DNA from: Acridotheres tristis
Taxonomy: Eukaryota; Chordata; Aves; Passeriformes; Sturnidae
Assembly (NCBI GenBank): GCA_037013685.1
Contig: CM072893.1
Span: 21,905,736-21,969,735 of the forward strand
Length of the DNA: 64,000 bases
Reading direction: 5' to 3'
Below, one piece after another: positions 23,601-34,700 of this stretch; the first letter of the stretch is position 1; each line of letters starts with the position of its first letter. The notes below the pieces were generated by a model, which was not told the DNA's origin, made no database searches, and saw nothing but the letters and a program-made list of their open reading frames with translations. The position numbers were made by a program, and so were the translations under genes.

Positions 23601-26600
23601 CACCATCTCCAGTTGGGGCCCAGGCAGCCTGGCTCAACGGGGTATTGTTTATTCCACCCAGGAATGTGCCGGCGAGCAGGGACCTTGGTGAGCTTTACAG
23701 AGCAGTGTGTTCTGGTCTGAGCAGGGAGAGGTAATGTGGGTGGCCACAGCTCTGAAGGCTGGTGGGAGCAGTGAGGGCGTGCTGGTGTGCAGGCGATGTC
23801 CTATCCTAGAAGTGTGGGTGAGGACTGTGCAGGCTGTGCAGATGCATTGGGGTATGGAGAAGGCAAGGAGGCCTGTCCAGATTTGGAGAACACAGGGAAG
23901 AACAGAGGAAAAAAGGTAGAAATGTCTTAATATGTAATTAGTAAGCTTTTGTTCTTGACACAATGGTGTGAGAAGCCAAGCATAACTGCTGGTTCCTCCC
24001 ACTGTGAGCTGGGTACTGATGCTGCAGCCAAGAGCACAGCAAGAGCTGCAGCAGATCTCTTATCAAAGTCAGTCTCAGCAGCTGGAGAGTGCCCTGAACT
24101 GAGAGGTATCTCTGTCACTGCAGGTGGATTGTGTTTTCAGTGAACAGACATTCACCTATAATGAGTGGAAGGAGGTATGAAAAGACCTAGGTGAAATGCA
24201 AGGTGTTTTTCAATTTTTAAAAAGATCACTGGTAGTATTTTTTAAATATTTTTAATATTAATTTCTCTAATCATTTTGTGACAAGCTTGTCTTTTATACA
24301 TTTCATGGACTATGAGCATTCCTGGCCTACTGGTCATGCAGGTTCTAAAGTTTTTATAGAGATTGAGTCATACTGTCCATAGATGGTTCTAACAGTGATG
24401 CTTCTTGAATGATAAGCTGGAGAAACAAGTGGCAATAGCACCTGTTAAGTTTGGTTTCTTTGCTGCTTAGTTTGTGGCATCCCTCGGTTACTGTTTTTTA
24501 TCTCATGGTGTGAACAGTGCTTTGGGTTCCGAGTGGATTAGCTGCCCTCAAAGCCTTTGGGACTCCCTTTTTACTGGGGCTGTTAATACTTCTTGTAATC
24601 AGCCTAAATGGCCTCTTCACATTGCTGCCTTATCTTTTAAGTGCTTAAAGTCCTTGCTTCAGCATCTCCAGTAGTTCTGCCTCCATCTAAGCGGTGGTAC
24701 TTCTAGCAAGTGCCTGACAATTACATTTGATGCTGCTGAGTCCTTTATTTGGGATTTCTTACCCTGGACAATTTCAGTTGCAAAAAGAGGAGGGATAGAA
24801 GAAGTTGTCAGAGTCTATGTGTAAATGCCTTTTCTTGGCTGCTGTGACTTGACCCAGTCTGTGCTGAAGATCTCTGAACAATATTGTAACAGAGTTAATA
24901 GCTATCATTTCATTCTGGTCCCTCCTTCCATCAGCCCACGCTGGACCAGACACGCTCCAGAGCTAATAGCAAAATGGGATAAGCAGTCTTCCATGAAGGA
25001 AATGTTAGTGTGTGCTGAGCATGCATGCATGCAGACTGGGGGGAGTGATTAATGCCCTGGGAATCCACTCTCTGCCTTGCTGCACAATGCTGTTGTGTCA
25101 GGCCCGGAGCTTGGCACCAGGCAGGCTGTGGTTGAGCGCCAGGAACGCATTACCTGGTTTGTGCAGGATCAGGCAGTGAGACAGAGCCTATGTGTTCTCA
25201 GCAGGGCGAGTTCCTGCTGTGCCACAGCTTCATACTTGCACAGTGAAGCTCTCTTTGGATGCGGGTCTGCTGCTGGGCGGGGGCAGGAGTCCTGCGAGCT
25301 GCAGTCCTGACCTCCACCAGCCTGACATCCCAGAGTTTCCTCGGTTCTGGCAGAGCTCTCCCTCCTTCCCTCTGGCAGGCAAGGATGACCCATCCTTGAG
25401 GTGAGAGGTGCTTGGCCAGCTGTCAGGAGCTGTGACTCACAGGGGATCACAGGCGGAGCCCTGCTCTCCCTGCAATCTGCTTTTCCTTCTGGAGCCTCTG
25501 CCGAGCTGTTGCTGAATGTTTGTTTTCACCAGATCTAGGGTGGATCTGGGAGAAGCTCGGGTCCACTATTAAGCCTGTAGAGTTGGACTCAGTAAGTTTC
25601 CAGTCTGGAATATGCTGGGAGGCTTTCTTCTCTAGGTGGGGGTTTGTAGAAAATGTTGGCAGGCATCACTGCAGGGAGTAAGACAAGGCCAACGTCCTGG
25701 AAAACATAATATTTTGTGTTCAGTTCGTGTCATGGAGCAAGCAAACTCCACAAGATTGATTCATTGCTTGCAAATACAGGGGCATGTTGTCTATACACCA
25801 ATGGAGTCAGGGAGTGATCTTGCTCTTCTGCTGAGGGAACTGCTGAGGGAACATGAGCCCGTTGGGATTCTTTTCTTGGCAGTTTCAGAAGTTGCTTCAT
25901 GCTTTCTTATGAGCTGCCTCTCAGGGATTGCTTTGGACATGAATAGGTTAGTGGTTTATTATAACTGTAATTAATATATACATGCTGGAACTATTGCAGT
26001 CCTGCCTGTACCTCTCTATCTTCGTCTCATTGGAAAATCTTGCACATTTTAATGATGAGTCCCCAGAGCTGCTTTGACACACAGAGGTGTGTCAAAGGAA
26101 ATGACACAGGGCGGGATCAGTGGCAGGACTGTATTCTCAGCCCCAGTCACTGTAGCAAAGCCAGAGTTTGGGTCTGCAGCACACATACTGTAATCTTTGC
26201 ATACCTCTGCCCATTCTTACATTACACCTTTGACAGAAGACATAAAGGAAATCTCATTGTACCGTCACGTGCTCCTGGAGAAACTACCCCAAGGCAGCAA
26301 TTACGCCTGCAACATGTTTTTCCGTCTTTGTCCAGTGCTGCTGTGAAGTTGGAATATTCAGGGTATGGCAAGGATTCCTAGGAGCCTGAGCTCAGCTGGC
26401 AGCCTGTCTGGCGGGGTGGAGAGCAGTCTGTATGCCTGCAAGGGGCTGCTGCTGCTGTGCCTGTTACTGCTGCTCCTGTTCCCATCAGAACATGCAACAG
26501 CATGCCCCAGCCACCCCACCTCAAACAGCACAAGGATCCTTACTTGTCTTTAGTATTTTCAAGCTAATTGATGGCTCTTCTGTCTTTTTCCCTGCTCCAC

Positions 26601-28558
26601 ATGGTCATGTTTTTAATACTGTTACTCCTTCTGCCTCAGTAGGTTTCTGCTATCCTGAACTGCAGCTCTTTGTGCTCCTGATTCACTCCAGTCCATTCAT
26701 CTCTTTTTAGTGGCAGAGTGCTGTCTGCTGCTGGATATTGGGCTCTTTGTTTGTACAGCCAGCACAAAGCTGGTGACAAAGGGACAGCCTGTGTCCCAAG
26801 GAGCCCACGTGTTATGAGAAGGGCAGTGGAGAGCAACAGGAGTGACAGACAGACAGGATGGCAGAGGTGAGGGTGGCCAGAGGCACAGCGTGCTGGATGC
26901 AGCAGAGGAATGACTGGGGGCGGGGAGAGACGTGATGAGGAAGCTGTTCCTGCTGAGTACAAACCCTCTTTGTTCCCAGGAGGTGAGTCGGACTGGATAA
27001 ACAGAATGGTCCCGTCAGCAGAAAGCCTTTCTCTGGCTGGATCCCCCACTGGCACTCTCACTGGAAGTGAGCTGCACCTCGTTAGCAAGGACATATTTCT
27101 CCTGCCTGTGTTAGCTTCCGCTCTTCCTGACTCTGCGGGGCTCAGGTGGGCTGTGTGTGGCTGTACGGAGAAGGGGTGCCCTTGGGGGTGCCGGGTGTTT
27201 GTGTTTTGTTGTGTTGTCACCGCGCTCGTTCTGCCCTTAGCAGGGCAGGGGGTTTGACAAGCCATGCTGGGATGGGACGGGTGTCAGCGGCTGGGCGGCG
27301 CTTGGAGCGGGACTGCTCTCACTGAGCGCTCGGAGCCTCTCTGCGAAGGGAGGAGAGCGGCTCCCGTGGCAGGGAAGCTGTGTCCGAACGGACAGAGCAG
27401 GGACTCTGCTTGTGGTGCGGGAGAAAAGCAGCCTGTGCCGAGGGGGCTGGGGGGGAGGATGCTGATCGGAGCATTGCAGAGCGCAGGGCTCTGAAATCAC
27501 CGCGGAGAGGTGTCGGCAGTGCTGTCCCGTAATTGCTGTGGGTCAGGAAGTGAAAACAAACTCACTGGTCTGAGGTGAAGGTGAGGAATAATCTTGAAGT
27601 TTCTGGTTGCTTTGGGTGGCTGAACCTTTCTGTTCCCATCCTGAAAAATTTGGGAGGAGGCAAAGGAGCAGCTTTAGCTGCAGGACTGCTGCCGCCTTGG
27701 TGTACTGTATTTCCTTGACAGTGAGGCTGAAAAGCAGAAATTATACAGAAGTGTCCTCAACGGCCACTTCCAGAGGAAGGGGGAATCCAGGACATAGCCC
27801 TTGACGAGGAGGTCTTTGCCTGCTTTCAAGTCTCCTGCCAGGAGGAATTTCAGCCTCGGCTCCCAGAGCCTTGGGCAGGGTCTGCACCCTCATCTCAGTC
27901 TGACTTCTGCCAAAAACCATGGTGAGGTCACCCAGGGAATGTCTGAGACAGGTACCTAAAAGGCAGAAAGGATATTTCCAGTCATTTCTGAGAATGAGGA
28001 TGGTAGCATGAGCTTGCCTGAGTGGACTTTGTGCCTCTTCTCTTGCTGGGCCAGAATTGTGGTGCTGGTTCAGCATGCCGTTCCTGTGACCCTGAGTGGT
28101 GGCATGGGGAGGGGTATTCCTGTGCCCATCCTGCCAGAAAATGTGTGGTGGGACGTGCAAGTGAGTGGTGCTGGCTGTCCACCAGGCCCTGTCAGGCTGA
28201 GCCCTGCCCCACATGTCAGGGAAATGCTGAGCTTCCTCCCCTCCTCTTGCTTCCTTCCTGACGGGAATTCACTTCCAAATTTTTGCTGCTTGTCCCCCCT
28301 CTTGCAAGACAAACACATGATCCTACAGAGATAGCCAGAGGGGTGGGACAAGGCAGGTCGGACTATGGGGGCTGCTTTGCATGCTCTCCTGCAGCGCATG
28401 GCAAGGGGTTGGCAGGGAGCTCGGGACAGGATCTCCCCACATATGCCTCTGTGCTCAGGAAGGGTTTTACTTCCTGACCCTGTGTGTGATAATTTCAGTG
28501 TTTCTGGGTGCTGACAAACTTCGCACTGTCTCAGCCTTAGGTACTGACCTGCCTTCAG
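20321..28558 (+). other. DNMBP: Presumed DNMBP intron 1
   Basis: About 8.2 kb between the CpG island and the first coding exon. I found no exon with conserved coding content. A second, weaker CpG/GC-rich patch at about 27240..27500 could be an alternative start closer to the coding region. A short ATGC-type run sits near 25020. Confidence 0.5.
27240..27500 (+). promoter_or_regulatory. Weak CpG-rich patch, possible alternative DNMBP promoter
   Basis: CpG density rises locally, around GGGCGGCGCTTGGAGCGGG, about 1.1 kb before the first coding exon. No TATA box or clear donor fixes an exon. This is inference from composition only. Confidence 0.25.
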
Positions 28559-28568
28559 ACTCTGCACG

Positions 28569-28713
28569 ATGGAGGCTGGCTCCGTGGTGCGGGCAGTCTT
28601 TGATTTCTGTCCCAGCGTCTCTGAAGAGCTGCCCCTCTTCGTGGGAGATGTCATCGAGGTGTTGGCTGTGGTGGACGAGTTCTGGCTCTTCGGCAAGAAG
28701 GAGGGTGTCACAG
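28569..28713 (+). CDS. DNMBP: DNMBP coding exon 1 (SH3-1, first half)
   Basis: The exon probably begins at 28559 after TTCAG, with ten untranslated bases before the ATG. It encodes residues 1-48 plus one base, [20 protein letters not shown] onwards. The donor is ACAG|GTAAGA. Confidence 0.95.
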
Positions 28714-31700
28714 GTAAGAGCTGGAAATGTCTGCACCTGGGTATGTAGAAGTGCCAGCTAAATGTCCACTCCATGAGCACATCTTTCTTCCCTTGGTGGG
28801 GAAGGACCTGATTTGATTTACTAAATCTTCATAGGACTTTGATTGCAACTGAGAGTGTGAGTTGTCACTGGTCTCCTACCAGCTTTGTGTCAACTATTCA
28901 GACAGCTTGTGTGTTGTTTTTTGAGAGAGGTTAGTGGAGAGTTAGTTCTCGAGGAGATAGGAGCTTCACAATACTGGTTGTTCCAGTCTCTGTGGAGAGA
29001 CTACCCATTTCCTGGCTAGTTTATGTGCTGACCTGCTGTGGCAGTGGAAGGGGAGAAAGGAAACAGATGCACTGAGATTGGAAGTGTATCCACTCTGGAA
29101 ACCAGTCCAAGTGACCTTGTCAGTGGAGATAGAACAACAGTGACCATGTCTCCCCCCACCAAGCCCTCTAACTCTGCCCCGCTTCCTCCTTTCTGCTTCA
29201 AAGCATCTTCCTGCACAAATTGCCATCAATATCTAGATGCCTGAAGAGGTGTGCAAGTCTCTTAAACTTTGAGGGGGGTGTGAGAAACCTCTGAAGCAGT
29301 AGAATGCTCTTAGTGAAATACTAGGAGTCTCACAGTCTCTGTTTAGGCAGCTCTTTCTCATCTTAATCCTGATGTTAAGAAGATGTGTGAGCTCTTGGAG
29401 AGATGAAAGCCAGGCTACTTCAAAGGATAAGCCTGCCTCTGTCATCAGCATGAGGGTGGGACTGATTTCATCCCTGACTGTAGAGATTGGACTGCTATTG
29501 TAGCAGCAATAGTAGAATTTGGTCTATCCTAACAGCCACTAGCTGTCTACTGTCTGAAACAAAGGTGGACAGAGCACTTCCCTCCTGTGCTCCATGTAAC
29601 TGATAAGTGGCATTGAATGAGTGTGTGCCTGATCTCATTGCTGCTGCTGAAGTCACTGGGCAAGGATGTGTGCAGTTTTCAGCAGTTTTGTCTCCCAGTG
29701 TTACTGGTGAAGTTGTTCAATAGAAGATTAAGCTATTAAGGAATAACAAACAGATGTTTGTTGTAGCTCAAAGATAAACATGCTCAAGTCAAACTGAATG
29801 TTTTTAATGACCTTTAACTCAAAACCCAATTGCATTCCTGCTTTCCCTTGGAACAGCTGTTGTAGTTTTCTGCCCAGCTTTCTAAGTTAAAGTTATAGGA
29901 AATTGAAAAAGCACTTTAGAATAGAAGCTGTGGAGGTGTTGCAGCCTAGTACTCATTACTCTGTGGAATAATTACTGTAACTCCATGTACAGTAATTCCT
30001 TTCTTACAGCATTATGTTGTTTCTATGTACAGAGCAGGAAACTAAGGTAAGGAAAAAGAGAGTTGGTTGCAGCAGAGTATAGCAAATGCCAAATTGCCCA
30101 AACACAGTGCAAAGCTCTGGGTGTCTAGGATATGGTGTTTCCAGGTTTTATTAGAAAATATTTGGTCACTCAGAGGCAATGCTGGATGTGATACTGACCC
30201 ATACTTCATCATATCCCCTTGCCTCAAATTAGATAAGAAAGAGATTTTTAGTGGCCTTTGCAGTGGGCTCTGCCATGTCGTGTGCTCTCAGGACTGAAAT
30301 TAGTATCTGATGGGTATCATGTGGTGGCCAACAAATGTGCTATGGTGAAACAGGTACACAGAATGACAAAGTGGGGGAGGTCCCTGGAGTCCCAGCAATG
30401 CTGAAGCTGTGACAGAGCCTGTGACTCACAGGTGTGGCCATCCTGAGTGTGTCAGCCTGAATTCTGTGCTGAGGCTGCACAGGGGCCAAGCCCTATGGAG
30501 GAAGGAGCATCAGGTGGATATGTCCAGTCAGAAGACACTGGTCTTGTGATCCAGCACTACTGGATCTCTTAGTCCTCACTATGGGTCTGAGTTGGGAAGG
30601 AAGCAGTAAGGGCAGAGAAAACCTAGTATGTCTGTTCCTGGAAGCTCCATGCTGATGGCACAGCCCCAATAATGCACATAGCCTGTGGCTGCCTGGAGTG
30701 AGCCAAGGGTTCAAAGCTTTTTGTTCTCTGTTAGCTCTTAAGTACTTAAAACCCCAGGAATTCCTGACTTGAAAATTCATTCTTCTTCCACCAGGCTATT
30801 GAGGCACCCAGGATAACTGAGTATTTTCCTTTAGCAAGAGATGAATAGATCCCAAAATCTGGAAGGAGGGTGGAGATAGTGGTGGGTCACAGAAAAGACT
30901 CATTGCTGACTACTCGTTCTCCTTTTAGGGCAGTTTCCTAGCAGCTTTGTTGAACCTGTGGATATTCCCCCTTTGAAGCAGGGAGAGAAACTTCTTGTTT
31001 GTACCAATGACTTCACATCTCAAGAGCCAGGGAGCTTGTCATTGCAGAGAGGTAATCTCCATTCCCTTCCTTTGCTTTGCACCTCAAAAGCCTCACCTGT
31101 CCTTCTGGATGGATGAACCTAGTCACAGCATCCTGCCTAAAGGGACAGAAGAAAGAGGTGAATCTCCTAATACCTCATGACATGGGTCATGTCAAATCCA
31201 CCATGGTCCTCTGGGCTTCTGCTACTTTGATACCAGTTTCTCATGATCTGTCATTACTCATGAAACTCCAAAAATTGGCATAACCTGAACATAGTAAATT
31301 TACAACTGCCTTTTCTAATCTCCAAGTCTAAGACTTGCATTTGAGGGAGAATGAAAGCTTTGATGCACCTGCACAGCTTTGCAACCAAACTGTGTATTTT
31401 AGATATACAAGAGGCTGCTGATACTTCATGCCTTAACCCCATCCTGTGCTTGTCTGCATGCCCAGCATGCACTGTGCTCTGACAGAGTGCCAGTCCTCAC
31501 CCACAGCCAAGAGGGAACACGGGGAGGCAGGAATTAGAGGTGGAAAGCAATAATGAGAGCAGTTTTGAACTGGTGTGTCTTATTCTCTGCAGGAGACTTG
31601 GTGATCCTGGGGGGGTCCCTGGCCTCCAGCTGGCTCCAGGGCCGAAGCAGCTGGGGTTCCAAGGGCTTTTTCCCCTCATCATGTGTGAGGGAGCTGTGCC

Positions 31701-34700
31701 TTTCAGTTCGGAGACATCAGCTGTCCCAGAGCATTCTCGTGGAGGTGCCTGCCTACTCACTGGGCCAAGCCCGGGCCCTGATGGACCTGTCTGCTCAGCT
31801 GGAGGAGGAACTGGACTTCAGGGAAGGGGATGTGATCAATATTGTTGGTGTCCCAGAGCCTGGCTGGTTTGAGGGTGAGCTCAGAGGCTGCAGGGGCATC
31901 TTCCCAGAGGGTTTCGTGGAACTGCTTACTCCTCTGCGAGCACCAGCAGCCTCAGTGGATCCAGAGCCCACAGGGACTTGTGACACCAATGGGACAGTAG
32001 AGATGGCCCCCAAAGATGACAAGGAGCCAGGGAGTACTTATGGTGTTGCCCTCTATCAGTTCCAAGCCCTGGAGTCCAAGGAGCTGGATTTCGATGTGGG
32101 TGACAGGATTCGGATTGTAGGCATTCTGGAGGATGGCTGGCTGGAGGGGGAGCTGAGAGGAAAACGTGGCATCTTTCCACACAGATTTGTGAGGCTGGAA
32201 GCCTCTGAGCCGTGCAGGGAAAAGGTGAGTGCTGGGAATTCGCAAGGTGAAGGCAGTTGTGGATTGACCATCCATCAAGATCCAGAAAGTACCTGTTCTG
32301 AAACTTCTTTGCCAGTGAAAGATAGCAGGGAAAAGGAGGATGGCTTGGCTGCATACCCGGAGCCTGTCACCATTTTGTCTGACAAGGCAGGGAGTCCTCT
32401 TGGCACTGACTTGAGACAGGACCAGGCCCTTCCCAGCACAGGACACCAAGAGCTGCATCCCAAAGGCACGGTGGGCTCAGTCCCCTCTAACCACGCAAAG
32501 ACAGTCAATGGCGTTCTCCCCTCTGCTCATCTGTCTCCCTCACACGGCAGCAGGCTTGGCCAAGGTGAACTGGAGTGTGGGGGGACCGTTTCAGCCACCC
32601 CAGGAAACTCAGAAACTCACCCCCTCCCTAAGCATGAAGGAGACAGCCCCACTGTGCCCTTGCAGGCTCCCCACTTCCCCCAAAATCCTTGCAGGAGCCA
32701 AGCGATTTCATCTCCTAATAGCTGGGCAGCATCCCATCTCCAGGAGAGCCAGAGCAGGACCCAGGACCTAGACAATTGGATGGACAGTAAACTGGAGAAG
32801 TCCAAGCCCTGTTCCAGCTTAGGAACTGCCCAGGTGAGCCTGGACACGCAGTCTGGGAGCTGGGGGGAGTGCTGTGCTCTTGCAGTTCAGGGGGACAGCT
32901 GCACGGACCTGGACTCCAAACTGACAGAGCAGCTGGCCCAGTTTGAGAAGAGTCTGACTGGAAGTACTGATGTGGAGCAGGACAAGGTCTCCCGTCACTT
33001 CTCTATCTTGGACTACAGCTCTGAGAAGGACATTGTCCGTGGGTCTCCTGATTCTGTGTCCCACTCCAGGCAGGCAGAGAGGAGAAGAGCTCTGAGGCCA
33101 CCCCCTCCTCGGCCCAGCAGCCTCGGGACAGGCGCAGTGCACATGCAGGGTGGCCAAGTGCCCAAAGGCAGGTCTCTGTCCTTCTCAGTCAAACCCTCCC
33201 GGCCCGCGCCCCGGCCTCCATCCAGCAACCAGCGGAAGAATGTGGCCCCTGCACAGCTTCAGCCCAGCATCCCAGAGCAGAGGGTGGAGGAGGGACGTGA
33301 GGACTTGACACAGGCAGGATCAGCCTCCTCCAGCTCCATCCTGCTGACTAGAATTGGAGAGGTGGAGCGAGATCTGGAGGCGTACAGCAAGACCCGTGCT
33401 GAGCTAAGCCTGATGCTGGAGGAGCAGCAGGATGAGCTGGTGAGAGCAGAGACCATGGAAAACCTTGATTTCTGTGACTCCAACATTGAGAGCCTCAGAA
33501 TGGAGCTGCAGGAGTTGAGAGGTGAGTCTACAACAGCATGGAATGGGGAATGCTTCAGGAACACAGGTGCCTCTGCTGTTTTACAGACACTGTTGAAGGC
33601 AGTCTTTTATATCCTTTAATTCTTGATTTTGATCATTTTGTAAGCACTGTTGCAGTACAAATCATCATGATTTTGCCTTGGAGAATCACAGTGTCTTGCT
33701 CTAGATATCCCTTTGCCCTGGTCTTCCCCACCTCCTTTTCCTTCCAACTCTCCCATCTCCTCTTCCAGCCCTACCATACATCTAGAGCCTTCATCTCATC
33801 CATTCCCAGTATGTCCAGGATGGAAAGCAAAACCACTGCTGCTGCAGTTCCAACCTCCCCTCATCTTATCTGTAGGGGAGTGAGCAGCAACTTCAGGGTG
33901 GCTTTGCTGGTGGTCCTGCAGTTGAGATTTGAGTTGATGTCTATGCTGTGACTGCCCTCAGCCTGTCAGGGCACTGGGTTTCCTGTGGTTTCTGCTCCGG
34001 TGCTGATACAGACCTGTGGGGATTTGTTATTTCATGACAAGGGGTGCCCAGAAGGGGACTGAACCTGATCTGAGAGTGGGATGGATTAGTGGGCAAAAGG
34101 TAAAGCCTGCCCCGTGCTCCTGCCATCCATAGAGTCCAGGACCAGAAAACAGCACTGTTCTGTTGGTAACAGCAACCAAGAGCTTAAAATTGTGGCATAT
34201 CTGTAGCTGAAAATGTAACTTTTGTTCTTGCACCTCAGAAAAAAATTACTCGGGAAAGAGGAATTTCTCATGATTATATCAGCACATTTGGTCTCTGAAA
34301 CCTGAAGATGCCATGTAAAGATCAGTGCTGTTAATTATGTTACACTGGATATTACAGTAGACAAATGGAAAGATGGGATCACATACATCTTCTCCCACAG
34401 TCCCTTCCCAGACTTCTCCCAGGAGCTCTGACACTGCACTTCTGTTACTGAAACCCACAACATGAAGGAAATGTGGGCACTGCATGCAGGAGATGGAGTG
34501 AAATGCCAACTGCTGCCTGGGAGTTACTCACTCTGACTTCATTGCCTCCATCCTCCCACTGCTTAATCAGCACTGGGGAGCCCACTGGGGAGCCCAGGCA
34601 CTTTGCTGCACGATCATGTCTGAAGCAGAGCACATGGGAATGAAGGCTGATATGGGCACACCAGGAAAATAGGGCAACAGCTTCCATGTCAGTGGTGTGT

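Noticed and set aside
25019..25033. Short ATGC-type tandem run
   Set aside because: Only about three units long; common by chance and without a functional context.
26636..27265. 209-codon - strand frame upstream of DNMBP coding exon 1
   Set aside because: No recognisable domain, no convincing splice sites or promoter, and composition like other chance frames in this GC-moderate region.
28070..28780. 236-codon - strand frame covering DNMBP coding exon 1
   Set aside because: It overlaps a well-supported exon on the other strand and shows no family similarity.
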